45,479 nucleotides of DNA, from assembly GCA_001897795.1 (NCBI GenBank), contig MKUL01000059.1, forward strand, positions 1-45,479, given 5' to 3'. The notes beneath the pieces were generated by a model. The model did no database searches and was not told where the DNA came from. It worked only from the letters and a program-made list of their open reading frames with translations. A program made the translations under genes and the position numbers. Below are positions 26,244 through 35,399 of this stretch, piece after piece (position 1 is the first letter of the stretch; each line of letters opens with the position of its first letter). The stretch is from Alphaproteobacteria bacterium 41-28. Lineage in GTDB: Bacteria; Pseudomonadota; Alphaproteobacteria; UBA9655.

Positions 26244-26731
26244 AAGATAAGCTGACGCCTGAGGATCTCCAATTATGGCAGGCGAATGTGAAAGATGTGA
26301 AGCCTCTTTCAAAAAAGGTCCCAAAACGCAAAGAGCCACCGGTCGCGAAAATACGGACTCCTCAAAAGCCTCCTTTAAAAAGGATTGTAAAAATCTCTCC
26401 CTCTCTAGCCCCCCTTCAAAACTTGGGTCGGAAAGAACTTCGTCACCTCAAGATTGACGCGCGCTTAGATATGCATGGTTTGAGTCTTGAGGAAGGTTTT
26501 GACGCCTTAGAACGATTTTTGGTGCGTTCTCAGGAAAGGGGATTGAAAAACGTGCTGGTGATTACGGGAAAGGGAGCCTTGAGTGCAGAAAATACTTTAC
26601 GTCATCAATTCCCAAGGTGGCTTGAAGAGACACCTCTTCGCGAGCTTATTACCTCCTACCATCCCGCTAAGCCCCAGGATGGAGGCTCCGGGGCTTTTTA
26701 TGTGGGAATTCGGAAACGGGTCAAGAAGTGA
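26240..26731 (+). CDS. Smr-domain protein (MutS2 C-terminal-like)
   Basis: 163 residues: a basic, Pro/Lys-rich N-terminus (1-70), then the Smr domain with LDMHGLSLEEGFDALERFL, VLVITGKG and GGSGAFYVGIRKR. Smr domains bind or nick branched DNA or cut RNA. It is the third gene of the bioY unit. The last 50 bp of this gene are duplicated at 29482-29535. Confidence 0.93.
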   Translation: MKDKLTPEDLQLWQANVKDVKPLSKKVPKRKEPPVAKIRTPQKPPLKRIVKISPSLAPLQNLGRKELRHLKIDARLDMHGLSLEEGFDALERFLVRSQERGLKNVLVITGKGALSAENTLRHQFPRWLEETPLRELITSYHPAKPQDGGSGAFYVGIRKRVKK

Positions 26732-26771
26732 GAGCCATCTCGACTCAGATATGCCCTAGTAGAGTTCCATT

Positions 26772-29327
26772 CTAAAAAGAATCGTTATCCTCTTCCATAT
26801 TCACTATTCCTGGATAAAAATTCTCGTCCTCTTCCATATTCATTATTTCTGTGTAAACATTGTCATCCTCTTGGTATCCTTGAGATCCTGCGGAGATCAT
26901 TTTGTCAAGCTGAGCTTTTGCTTCTTCGTGACCATTCCGAACAGCTGCTTGAAGCCAAAAAAGACCCCGGGATTTATCTACGGCGACCCCATAGCCTTCA
27001 AGATAAAACCGACTTAAAGCAAATTGTGATGTATTATCTCCAACTTCTGCGAGGGCCTCGAGCTCCAGGACAATCTGTCGGGCAAGTTCCTTTTCCTCCT
27101 CGCAGTCGTCCATCTTGGAGGATAGAAACCAAGATACAGCTTTAGCTACATTTTTTTCAACTTGGTTCCCCTCCAAACAACATTTGCTGATATAGCATTC
27201 TGCAGCTCTCAAACCAGTATAAGCAGCGGAAAGGACGAAATCTACACCCCTACCTTTATCCTTAAGACAACTGAAAAAATATTTACCAAGTATAAACTTC
27301 CCAGATGGGTTATTTTCAAACAAGTGGTGGCTTGTCTCAATGAGAGACGTGAGCTTTTGAACAGCAACGGTATCTCCTCTTTCAACGGCCTTAAGAAGCC
27401 AATTTGCGCCTTCATATATGTTTTTTTCGACTTTAACCTTTCCTTCCGAAAAAATTCCTCCAAGTTCACGCATTGCTGCGGGGAAGCCTAGATGAGCGGC
27501 TTCAGTCACCAAATCCAGACCTTTCTGGTATGACTCAGGAATTGTCTTTCCTTTAACAAACGGTCGAGAAATTAGAAAGAAACCAAGTCTAAATTTCGCT
27601 TCTATATTACCTTTTGCAGCAATTTCAGTAAGTAAATTTTCTGCTTCTTCATGTTTGTTAGTCATAGCCTGGATGAGCCATCGTATGGTCTTTCTTTCAT
27701 CTTTCTCCGAATAAAACCGGGCAAGGTCATAGGCCGCTTGTGCATCACCTTTTTGAGCACAACATGCAAGCCAATAGATCGCCTCCTCCTCATCTTGAGT
27801 CACCCCACTACCACTCGAATAACGTTTACTCAGATCTGACATCGCCTGTGTATGTCCTCCTTGCGCAGCTTTAATGAGCCAACGGATCGCTTCATCTCTA
27901 TTTTCTTCCGAGAAAAATTCATTAGCTAACCTATAGCTAGCCTCAGGAGAGCCTTGCTGTGCAGACTTAATAAGCCACTTACTGGCTAATTCATCGTCTT
28001 TCTTGATTTCTTCTGTGCCACCAGAATAAACCTCGATAAGCCTTTTTTGGGCTACCGGATGACCTAATTCAGCTGCTTTCGTTAGGAATTTTAAACTGGT
28101 TTTAGGATTTTTTGGAATGGCTCCTTCGCGGTCTGGTGAACCATAGGGCCAATAAAAGGCCCCGCGTTGATATAAGGCCTCTCTATAGTGAGGGTGGTGT
28201 TTATCTTCGGAAATTGATACCCACCAGGTTAAAGAATCTCGTAATTGAGGTTTAATTGAAGGGCAAGGGCCTCTGTCAGGAGATAATGGTCCAAAGCATC
28301 CTTTTCCGGTGAGATAATAATTAGCAAGTAAAAATTGAGATTCAGAATCACCAAGAAGAGCTGAGGCTTCTAATAGTTTAGTTTGCTGAAATGTAGCATT
28401 AGGTCTCAATAAGGCGAAGATGCGGATTTGCTCTCTGTTAAATTTATTAAGTTCTTTATATTTTCCAGACAACGTTAAAGTTTCCATTTCATCAATTTCT
28501 GCTTCTAGTGGATCTGGGTTATTCGTTTTTCCAACTGATGATGCCCTATGGAGGGTTAAATAAGCTTTATACTTAAGCGTATCAAAAGTTTTTTTTTGCT
28601 TTCTATCTGCGAGAAGAGCTTGAGAGAAATATTGCTTAGCTTTCCTCGTGTTTTCTAACACTACAGGACTACGAACGTGGGCAAATTGTGGATAATGTAA
28701 AAGTACTGAGAGGGGTGTGTTATTGGGGTGTGCATTATGAGGATGCGCGGCTAAAGAAGTCAAAGCTAAATAATAAAGAAGAATTGGGCTTTCAGGATTT
28801 CTTTCGAGACCTTTTAATAAAATCTTGGCCGTGTTTAAAGCCTGACTACGGAGTGACGTTTCTTCAATTTGATTTACTGTATCAAACATAAAACGTATCC
28901 AGCTAACATCTGGACCTCCCTGTTCAGAAAACTTCCAATTCTCAAAGGGATACAGAGGTTCAGATAAGCTTAAAGCTAGTCTTAAAACGTGGAGATCATC
29001 TGATGCCAGTTCAGATCTCTTTCTGTCGACCATTTTAAGGCTTCTATAAGTTTGTCTTGCTTGAGAACCTCGATTTCCGAGGGCAAGAGCAAAAATATAC
29101 TGTTGAATTTCATTAGGTAGTTTATCTAGGTCACTCTCATCGTGGTTTTCTTGAGGCGCTTTCTCTTCGCCTGAAGCTCTGTGTTTACTTCCTTCGTTCG
29201 CTTTTTTATGAGGAGAAGGATTTGGATCTTCGAGTTCATCTCGTTTCGTTTTATCCGCATAGGCAGGTTGAACGAAAGAAGCCATTATACTGGCTAAAAC
29301 TAATAAACTAACTTGAGTTTTAAACAT
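26772..29327 (-). CDS. Large secreted F-box-like/Sel1-repeat protein (851 aa)
   Basis: ATG 29327 gives a clean signal peptide (MFKTQVSLLVLASIMAS...AYA); an ATG four codons earlier is possible. After a charged linker, residues about 70-105 (LPNEIQQYIFALALG) look like a degenerate F-box. From about residue 330 to 820 there are roughly a dozen Sel1 (TPR-like) repeats, e.g. AEAANWLLKA-type helices such as AIRWLIKAAQGGHTQAM and EAIYWLACCAQKGDAQAAY. The C-terminus has a short tandem duplication (YTEIMNMEEDENF, YPGIVNMEEDNDSF). Sel1 proteins bind partners in signalling; with an F-box the inferred role is in host ubiquitin pathways. It converges on smr. Confidence 0.85.
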   Translation of the reverse strand: MFKTQVSLLVLASIMASFVQPAYADKTKRDELEDPNPSPHKKANEGSKHRASGEEKAPQENHDESDLDKLPNEIQQYIFALALGNRGSQARQTYRSLKMVDRKRSELASDDLHVLRLALSLSEPLYPFENWKFSEQGGPDVSWIRFMFDTVNQIEETSLRSQALNTAKILLKGLERNPESPILLYYLALTSLAAHPHNAHPNNTPLSVLLHYPQFAHVRSPVVLENTRKAKQYFSQALLADRKQKKTFDTLKYKAYLTLHRASSVGKTNNPDPLEAEIDEMETLTLSGKYKELNKFNREQIRIFALLRPNATFQQTKLLEASALLGDSESQFLLANYYLTGKGCFGPLSPDRGPCPSIKPQLRDSLTWWVSISEDKHHPHYREALYQRGAFYWPYGSPDREGAIPKNPKTSLKFLTKAAELGHPVAQKRLIEVYSGGTEEIKKDDELASKWLIKSAQQGSPEASYRLANEFFSEENRDEAIRWLIKAAQGGHTQAMSDLSKRYSSGSGVTQDEEEAIYWLACCAQKGDAQAAYDLARFYSEKDERKTIRWLIQAMTNKHEEAENLLTEIAAKGNIEAKFRLGFFLISRPFVKGKTIPESYQKGLDLVTEAAHLGFPAAMRELGGIFSEGKVKVEKNIYEGANWLLKAVERGDTVAVQKLTSLIETSHHLFENNPSGKFILGKYFFSCLKDKGRGVDFVLSAAYTGLRAAECYISKCCLEGNQVEKNVAKAVSWFLSSKMDDCEEEKELARQIVLELEALAEVGDNTSQFALSRFYLEGYGVAVDKSRGLFWLQAAVRNGHEEAKAQLDKMISAGSQGYQEDDNVYTEIMNMEEDENFYPGIVNMEEDNDSF

Positions 29328-29418
29328 AAAACACACCATAATAAAAAATCATTTTCGTAAACATAGTAATCAGAGTATAAAAAGTCAATATCTATTGATA
29401 GAAAGAGTAAACGAATCC

Positions 29419-29458
29419 CTTACCGCTCGCCCTAAAAATCCTTAGTTTTTGCAAAAAA
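29419..29458 (-). pseudogene. Remnant copy of the dnaJ 3' end
   Basis: cttaccgctcgccctaaaa and the following bases match 30214-30253, the dnaJ stop codon and last codons ([12 protein letters not shown]), at about 34 of 40 positions. It lies beyond the 5' end of the Sel1 gene and before the smr remnant. Confidence 0.7.
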
Positions 29459-29481
29459 CTGGCTTGAAAAGACCTTTCCCT

Positions 29482-29535
29482 CAGGATGGAGGCTCCGGGG
29501 CTTTTTATGTGGGAGTGCGGAAACAGTCCAAAGGC
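29482..29535 (+). pseudogene. Remnant copy of the smr 3' end
   Basis: caggatggaggctccggggc and the bases that follow are identical to 26675 on for 36 bases, then diverge slowly (ggagtgcggaaacagtcc versus ggaattcggaaacgggtc). It encodes the GGSGAFYVGIRKR end of the Smr domain without the rest. Confidence 0.85.
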
Positions 29536-30173
29536 TAACCATTTTTAATTCTCAAAACTTCAACCATATGTTGCCCAATATCGAGGACATGGTCCCGAAC
29601 AACAATCTCAAGTATTTGATCACGACGGCCGCGTAGCTTGCGCCAATCGTTATAGCTGTATTGTAACATCGGTGTGAAAGTATCCAACCCGCGTCTTGCC
29701 GGTTTCCTTAAGGTTGAGCCTGAATTGATCGGGCAGAGCTCGATTCGTTCGGCATGTGCCTTTGCAAGGCTTAGCGTATCTACAACGATGACCTCACGGG
29801 ATCTGTTGCGGTTATGGCGTGCGCCGAGTAGACGATTCAAACCTTCTTCATTTGCCCAGAAAAACACGCGTGCATTCAGTATACGAAGCCAGTCGGCAGG
29901 CGTTAGGTTTTCATTTAAACATTTTTCGAGTGCTTTTTCATTAAGGGGAACGTTATCATTGATGATGACGCGGCCATGATTTGGATGTTCAAGTAATACT
30001 GCTGATGATCTGCGTTTTCCCTCGATCGTTGCCCTACTTGGATCCTTAATTTCGAAGAGATCAAGCATAGAAGTCGTTGATAAGAGACCCTTTTGCCTAA
30101 TGCTCTCCCAGGCTCCGGGTTCAGTGACGTGATAAAGTCGGGGATGCCGTTCTGCTAGTTCTTCAGCTGTCAT
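29535..30173 (-). CDS. DUF7002-like protein, possible ADP-ribosyltransferase fold
   Basis: ATG 30173 (212 residues) is preferred over a TTG at 30194. The N-terminus RHPRLYHVTEPGAWESIRQKG, then GLLSTTSMLDLFE, ILNARVFFWANEEGLNRLLG and PINSGSTLRKPARRG recall the DUF7002 family as I remember it. The LYHVT-x(n)-SI-x-GLLSTS opening is similar to DarT/ART-type folds, where His/Tyr and Ser-Thr residues hold NAD. It has more CG-rich codons (cgacggccgcgtagcttgcg) than its neighbours, suggesting transfer. I considered KptA and rejected it. It lies between copied and true dnaJ 3' ends. Confidence 0.7.
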   Translation of the reverse strand: MTAEELAERHPRLYHVTEPGAWESIRQKGLLSTTSMLDLFEIKDPSRATIEGKRRSSAVLLEHPNHGRVIINDNVPLNEKALEKCLNENLTPADWLRILNARVFFWANEEGLNRLLGARHNRNRSREVIVVDTLSLAKAHAERIELCPINSGSTLRKPARRGLDTFTPMLQYSYNDWRKLRGRRDQILEIVVRDHVLDIGQHMVEVLRIKNG

Positions 30174-30214
30174 ATAAATTTTATTTTTTCTCAATCGTAG
30201 GGCTATTCTCTATC

Positions 30215-31363
30215 TTACCGATCGCCCCAAAAATCCTTTATCTTCGCAAAAAAACCTTCTGAGAGGGGGCTGGAATGAGACTTTTTCTCGAGGCCTGCGA
30301 ATTCTTCTAAGAGTTCTTTCTGACGCTTTGTAAGATTTACGGGTGTTTCAACAAGGGTTTGAATATACATGTCACCCCGAGCTGAGGATCTTAAGACAGA
30401 CATTCCTTTGCCCTTCAAGCGAAATTGCTTCCCCGTTTGCGTTCCTTCTGGGACCTTGACACGTGCTTTATGACCATCAATAGCAGGGACTTCGATCTCT
30501 CCTCCTAAACTGGCTGTGGTCATAGAAATGGGCACTTGGCAATAAATATTAGAACCATCCCGATGAAAAAACTTATGGGGTTTAATATGAAGGAAAATAT
30601 AGAGATCACCTGGGGCGCCTCCTCTTAATCCAGCTTCGCCTTCACCTGCCAAGCGAATGCGAGCGCCATCCTCAATACCTGCAGGGATGGACACAGAAAT
30701 GACTTTTTCTTTCCGAACTCTTCCTGATCCATGACACGTTTTGCAGGGGTCTTTAATGATTTGGCCAAGACCATGGCAGTGAGAGCATGTTCTTTCAATG
30801 GTGAAAAACCCTTGTCGGGCATGAACCTTCCCTTGACCATGACAGGTAGGGCAGGTTTCCGGCTTCGTGCCTTTTTCGGCACCTGTCCCATGACACGTTT
30901 CGCAAGTGGCATTTGTGGAAATTTTAATGTTTTTCTTTAACCCTTTGAAAGCGTCTTCAAGGGTTATCTCCATGTTATAGCGAAGGTCTGCACCACGGGA
31001 AGATGATTCGGCTTGGCGGGTTCTGCCGCCCATGAATTCACTAAACATATCATCAAAAATATTACCAAATCCTGAGGCTTCAAAGTCAAAACCACCCTGA
31101 TTAAATCCACCAGGCCGAGGTCCAGCGCCCATGCTTCCATCAAAAGCCGCGTGGCCCATTCGATCATAGGCTGCACGCTTTTGTTCATCCTTGAGGATAT
31201 CATAGGCTTCATTGATCTCTTTAAATTTTTTCTCAGATTCTTTGTCACCCGGATTTTTATCTGGGTGAAATTTCATCGCAAGCTTACGGTAAGCTTTTTT
31301 AATCTCATCTGCTTTCGCTGATCGAGAAACCCCGAGAAGGTCATAAAAATCTTGTTTTGCCAT
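30215..31363 (-). CDS. dnaJ: Chaperone DnaJ
   Basis: DnaJ (Hsp40) delivers substrates to DnaK and triggers its ATPase. The 382-residue protein has the J domain with HPD (KFHPDKNPG, about 32-40), a Gly/Phe-rich linker (about 75-110), four CxxCxGxG zinc motifs ([32 protein letters not shown]) and the C-terminal substrate domain. It is downstream of dnaK with a palindromic repeat in the gap. Confidence 0.98.
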   Translation of the reverse strand: MAKQDFYDLLGVSRSAKADEIKKAYRKLAMKFHPDKNPGDKESEKKFKEINEAYDILKDEQKRAAYDRMGHAAFDGSMGAGPRPGGFNQGGFDFEASGFGNIFDDMFSEFMGGRTRQAESSSRGADLRYNMEITLEDAFKGLKKNIKISTNATCETCHGTGAEKGTKPETCPTCHGQGKVHARQGFFTIERTCSHCHGLGQIIKDPCKTCHGSGRVRKEKVISVSIPAGIEDGARIRLAGEGEAGLRGGAPGDLYIFLHIKPHKFFHRDGSNIYCQVPISMTTASLGGEIEVPAIDGHKARVKVPEGTQTGKQFRLKGKGMSVLRSSARGDMYIQTLVETPVNLTKRQKELLEEFAGLEKKSHSSPLSEGFFAKIKDFWGDR

Positions 31364-31404
31364 TCATTAACCAATAGCGCCCAGTGGGCAGTTGTTTGTT
31401 TTAT

Positions 31405-31493
31405 TTCTGGATTGCTTCGATTCCTTCGGAACCTCGCAATGACGAATAAGGGGAACGTCATTGCGAGGAGTTTTGCTTTGAAGCAATCTAGAA
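31405..31493. repeat. CGCAATGACG palindromic element, copy 3
   Basis: TTCTGGATTGCTTCG and AAGCAATCTAGAA arms with an inner CCTCGCAATGACG/CGTCATTGCGAGG dyad, 89 bp. It sits between the dnaK stop and the dnaJ start, so the dnaK-dnaJ message would contain a large hairpin that could shield dnaK or reduce dnaJ. Confidence 0.88.
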
Positions 31494-31506
31494 AACAATG
31501 TTAGAG

Positions 31507-33438
31507 TTACTCTTTATCCTTGTTATTGTTATTATCATCGACTTCTTCAAAGTCAACATCAACGATGTCTTCTTTATTAATTTTATCCGATTCATCAGGA
31601 ATTTCGGATGAAGTATCTTCCTGTGATCCTTCCTGACTTGCTTTATAAAGTGCTTCGCCTAAGGTCATGGAGACTTGGGTCAAGACTTCCATTTTTTCCT
31701 GGATTACAGATTTTTCAGGAGAATCCAAAGCTTCACGAAGGTCTTTGATGGCCGCTTCGACTTTCTCGCGATCCGTTGCCCCTATTTTATCCCCATTTTC
31801 TTTAAGGGTCTTTTCAGTTGTGTGGATGAGGGCCTCAGCATGGTTGCGAACTTCCACGAGTTCTCGACGCTTTTTATCCTCACTCGCATGGGATTCAGCA
31901 TCCTTGACCATTTTATCAATGTCTTGCTCTGAAAGACCGCCAGAGGCTTCGATTCGGATTTGCTGTTCTTTTCCAGTTGCTTTATCCTTTGCGAAAACAT
32001 GAACGATACCATTGGCATCTATATCAAAAGTCACTTCAATTTGAGGCATTCCGCGTGGGGCAGGAGGAATTCCCATGAGATCAAATTGCGCTAAGAGTTT
32101 GTTGTCTGCCGACATTTCGCGCTCTCCTTGGAAAACACGTATGGTAACGGCAGTTTGGTTATCATCAGCAGTTGAGAAGACTTGGCTCTTTTTCGTAGGA
32201 ATCGTCGTATTGCGATCAATAAGTCGGGTGAAGACTCCTCCTAAAGTTTCAATGCCGAGGGAGAGAGGAGTGACATCAAGAAGAAGGACATCTTTCACGT
32301 CTCCCCTTAAAACACCTCCTTGGATCGCGGCACCCAAACCAACAACTTCATCCGGATTAACACCCCGATGAGGATCCTTCCCAAAGAATTGTTTCACAGT
32401 TTCGATGACTTTTGGCATACGGGTCATACCGCCGACCAGGATAATTTCATCTATGTGGCCCGCTGTGAGACCAGCATCTTCAAGAGCTGCTTTACATGGT
32501 TTGACCGTTCGTTGAATGAGATCTTCAACAAGGCTTTCTAATTTAGCGCGCGTCAGCTTTACATTGAGATGCTTGGGTCCAGAGGCATCAGCTGTAATAA
32601 AGGGAAGATTTACATCGGTTTGCACGGCACTGGAAAGTTCAATTTTGGCTTTTTCAGCAGCTTCCTTTAGTCGTTGGAGAGCAAGCTTATCCTTGCGAAG
32701 ATCGATACCTTGTTCCTTATGAAATTCATCGGCCAAATAGTCTATGATGCGTTGATCAAAGTCTTCACCTCCTAAAAAGGTATCACCATTCGTTGATTTA
32801 ACTTCAAAAACACCGTCTCCGATTTCGAGAATAGAAACGTCAAAGGTTCCGCCTCCTAGGTCATAAACGGCAATGACCTCACCTGCTTTTTTTTCTAAAC
32901 CATAGGCTAGAGCTGCTGCCGTTGGTTCATTGATAATGCGCAGAACTTCAAGACCCGCAATTTTTCCGGCGTCTTTCGTGGCTTGTCGTTGGGAGTCATT
33001 AAAATAAGCAGGAACTGTGATAACGGCTTGTGTAACTTTTTCACCTAAAAAGTTTTCCGCTGTTTCTTTCATTTTTTGAAGAATGAATCCACTGATTTCA
33101 CTGGGGCTATACTTTTTGCCCTCGACTTCAACCCATGCGTCTCCATTTGGGCCCTCTACAATTTTATAGGGGACAAGTTTCATGTCTTTTTTTGTCACTG
33201 GATCATCGAATCGTCGCCCAATAAGACGCTTTATAGCAAAAAGGGTATTTTCGGGATTTGTTACGGCTTGGCGCTTTGCGGCTTGTCCGACAAGGCGTTC
33301 GCCCGTATTCGTAAACGCAACCATGGAGGGGGTTGTACGCCCACCTTCGGCGTTTTCAATAACTCGGGCTTCTTTTCCGTCCATGATAGCAACACAAGAG
33401 TTTGTGGTACCAAGGTCAATTCCAATCACTTTACTCAT
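31507..33438 (-). CDS. dnaK: Chaperone DnaK (Hsp70)
   Basis: 643 residues, full length. Hsp70 signatures: [36 protein letters not shown] and [14 protein letters not shown]. It ends in an acidic tail ([16 protein letters not shown]) in place of the EEVD of eukaryotes. It works with DnaJ and GrpE encoded on either side. Confidence 0.99.
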   Translation of the reverse strand: MSKVIGIDLGTTNSCVAIMDGKEARVIENAEGGRTTPSMVAFTNTGERLVGQAAKRQAVTNPENTLFAIKRLIGRRFDDPVTKKDMKLVPYKIVEGPNGDAWVEVEGKKYSPSEISGFILQKMKETAENFLGEKVTQAVITVPAYFNDSQRQATKDAGKIAGLEVLRIINEPTAAALAYGLEKKAGEVIAVYDLGGGTFDVSILEIGDGVFEVKSTNGDTFLGGEDFDQRIIDYLADEFHKEQGIDLRKDKLALQRLKEAAEKAKIELSSAVQTDVNLPFITADASGPKHLNVKLTRAKLESLVEDLIQRTVKPCKAALEDAGLTAGHIDEIILVGGMTRMPKVIETVKQFFGKDPHRGVNPDEVVGLGAAIQGGVLRGDVKDVLLLDVTPLSLGIETLGGVFTRLIDRNTTIPTKKSQVFSTADDNQTAVTIRVFQGEREMSADNKLLAQFDLMGIPPAPRGMPQIEVTFDIDANGIVHVFAKDKATGKEQQIRIEASGGLSEQDIDKMVKDAESHASEDKKRRELVEVRNHAEALIHTTEKTLKENGDKIGATDREKVEAAIKDLREALDSPEKSVIQEKMEVLTQVSMTLGEALYKASQEGSQEDTSSEIPDESDKINKEDIVDVDFEEVDDNNNNKDKE

Positions 33439-33488
33439 ATTATTCCTCTTTCTTTTCTGTAGTGAAAATTAAAATTGGTCTATTTCCC

Positions 33489-34070
33489 TTATGTAGGTAT
33501 GGTCTCGGTTGGTTGCAATGTGGGGTCAGAATTTTTTCCTTTAGCAACGCCTACAAGCGCTGGGCGTAAAAGTCTACCACTTAATTGGTATCCGACTTGA
33601 AGGACATGCACAACAGTTCCTGCCGGTTGATCAGGGGCGTCGACTTCAAACATGGCTTGATGAAGGTGATGATCAAAAGGTTTGCCTAAGGGTTCAATTT
33701 TTTCAATACCGTGTTTTTTGAAAGCAAAGAGGAGTTCCTTTTCGGTAATTTCCACGCCTTCCATAAGGCTTTTTAGCAGTTTTTCAGGGTGGTCATGATC
33801 CTCAGGGACACTCTCTAGCGCACGCCTTAAATTATCAGCTACTGTTAAAAGTTCCCGTGCAAAGCCTGTTGTTGCATATTTTGCTGTTTCTTCTCGTTCT
33901 CTCTCGGCTCGTTTCCGGTAGTTGTCCAGCTCAGCTAACGTTCTTAAAAGCTGGTCTTTAAGCTTATCGACTTCAGCCGTGAGCTCTTCTTCCCTTGAAA
34001 CTTCAGCAGAAGCCTCTTCTTCGGTGGGAAGGGTTTCATCTTCTGGAAGGGGAATTTCTTTATCTGTCAT
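33489..34070 (-). CDS. grpE: Nucleotide exchange factor GrpE
   Basis: 193 residues: an acidic coiled N-terminus (EEASAEVSREEELTAEVDKL), LLRTLAELDNYRKRAEREREE, and the beta domain FDHHLHQAMFEVDAPDQPAGTV...GRLLRPALVGVAKG. It releases ADP from DnaK. It sits 3 bp after hrcA. Confidence 0.97.
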   Translation of the reverse strand: MTDKEIPLPEDETLPTEEEASAEVSREEELTAEVDKLKDQLLRTLAELDNYRKRAEREREETAKYATTGFARELLTVADNLRRALESVPEDHDHPEKLLKSLMEGVEITEKELLFAFKKHGIEKIEPLGKPFDHHLHQAMFEVDAPDQPAGTVVHVLQVGYQLSGRLLRPALVGVAKGKNSDPTLQPTETIPT

Positions 34071-34073
34071 TGT

Positions 34074-35114
34074 TTAACCTATCGTCTTGCTAATGAGTTT
34101 TGCTGTATAGTCTACCATAGGAATAATGCGGCTGTAATTTAATCTTGCAGGGCCGATCACACCGATGGCGCCGACAATTCGTCCATTGTCTGCTGAATAG
34201 GGTGAGACAATAAGCGAACAGCCGGAAAGTTGGAAAAGATTATTATCAGAACCAATAAAAATTTGAACCCCATCTGCTTCAATAGCTGCATCAAGCAGTT
34301 CTAAAAGCTCTTCTTGTGTATCCAGAGCATCAAAGAGGAGTCGGATGCGATCCAGTTCTTCCACATGGCGAACGTCCTGAAGAAGGTTAGATTGGCCACG
34401 GACAATGAGAGAGGTGGATGTGCCTTTCCCGGCCCATACCGCAAGACCCTCCTCCACAACTTTTGAAGAGAGAAGATCGAGTTGGGTTCTGTTATCTTCA
34501 AGTTCACCTAGAATTTGGGCCTTTGCTTCTTTAAGTGTTTTCCCAGAGAGGCGATTATTTAAATAATTTCCTGCCTCAATAAGACTTGAAGGAGGAATTC
34601 CAGCGGGTGTTTCAATAATCCGGTTTTCCACAAGTCCGTCTTCTGTGATAAGAACGACAAGGACACGTCCAGGACTTAAGCTTACAAACTCCATATGCTT
34701 TAAGATGCTTTCTGATTTGGGAGCAAGGACAATGCCCGCACAACGGCTGAGACCGCAAAGGGCTTTGGTTGCATCTTCCAAAATATTAGAAAAGTTCTTG
34801 TTGGTTGCTTTACAATGATGCTCAATTTCTTTTTGTTCTTCGGGGTTCAGTGCCCCAATTTCTAAAATACCATGGACAAAAAGGCGAAGCCCAGCTTCCG
34901 TCGGAAGGCGTCCTGCAGAAGTATGAGGAGCATAAAGAAGACCCGCCGCTTCCAACTCTGCCATGACATTGCGAATACTTGCTGGTGAAAGAGACATGCC
35001 CAAGCGGTTGGAAAGGGTCTTTGAACCGACAGGCTCCCCCGTTTCAACGTAAGCATCAACGATATGGCGAAAAACCTCGCGGGATCGTTTGTCTAATTCT
35101 TGCAGTTTTGTCAT
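34074..35114 (-). CDS. hrcA: Heat-inducible transcription repressor HrcA
   Basis: HrcA represses chaperone genes by binding CIRCE. The 346-residue product from ATG 35114 (a GTG at 35138 would add eight residues) has a winged helix (RSREVFRHIVDAYVETGEPV, then LGMSLSPASIRNVMAELEAAG), a GAF-like middle and FIGSDNNLFQLSGCSLIVSPY near the C-terminus. hrcA-grpE-dnaK-(dnaJ) is one unit. No CIRCE inverted repeat is seen upstream, only a single TTAGCACTT half site, so HrcA's targets here are probably elsewhere (for example groESL). Confidence 0.96.
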   Translation of the reverse strand: MTKLQELDKRSREVFRHIVDAYVETGEPVGSKTLSNRLGMSLSPASIRNVMAELEAAGLLYAPHTSAGRLPTEAGLRLFVHGILEIGALNPEEQKEIEHHCKATNKNFSNILEDATKALCGLSRCAGIVLAPKSESILKHMEFVSLSPGRVLVVLITEDGLVENRIIETPAGIPPSSLIEAGNYLNNRLSGKTLKEAKAQILGELEDNRTQLDLLSSKVVEEGLAVWAGKGTSTSLIVRGQSNLLQDVRHVEELDRIRLLFDALDTQEELLELLDAAIEADGVQIFIGSDNNLFQLSGCSLIVSPYSADNGRIVGAIGVIGPARLNYSRIIPMVDYTAKLISKTIG

Positions 35115-35161
35115 AGCTCTTTTATCACTATTTAGCACTTCCTAAAAAGCACTTCCTAAAA

Positions 35162-35313
35162 GTGTCATCCTTGGCAAGTAATGCTTTGTTTTCTAAGGGA
35201 AAACATTAGCTTTGCTTGGCCGAGGATCTGCTATAAATCTCCAAAAAATCCTCGGCAAAGAAACGCTAAGTCCTTGTTTCCCAAGGGCAAGCGTTTCTTG
35301 CCAAGGATGACAC
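35162..35313. repeat. Three-hairpin palindromic element, copy 2 (152 bp)
   Basis: Same 17-bp ends as copy 1 (gtgtcatccttggcaag and cttgccaaggatgacac) and the same left hairpin (aatgctttgttttcta/gaaaacatt). The centre (gaggatctgctataaatctcc) and right hairpin differ in detail but keep their own dyads. It lies between hrcA and its probable promoter, so it would be part of the hrcA leader RNA. Confidence 0.88.
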
Positions 35314-35350
35314 AAGGTGGAGATTCATAAACTCTTTTCACCTTATATGG

Positions 35351-35379
35351 AATGTAGTAATGACTTAAGCTTGCGTCAA
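35351..35379 (-). promoter_or_regulatory. Probable promoter of hrcA-grpE-dnaK-dnaJ
   Basis: On the minus strand TTGACG (35379-35374) and TACATT (35356-35351) are separated by exactly 17 bp. The expected start, near 35344, leaves a leader of about 200 bases that includes the three-hairpin element. Confidence 0.6.
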
Positions 35380-35399
35380 TCTTTTGAAAGAGAGTTTTT

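Noticed and set aside
29535..30194. KptA-type tRNA 2'-phosphotransferase
   Set aside because: The opening resembles it slightly, but the KptA motifs are not present; the DUF7002-like motifs fit better.
35120..35160. CIRCE operator upstream of hrcA
   Set aside because: There is one TTAGCACTT half and a direct repeat (gcacttcctaaaa), but no opposite-strand half at the 9-base spacing.
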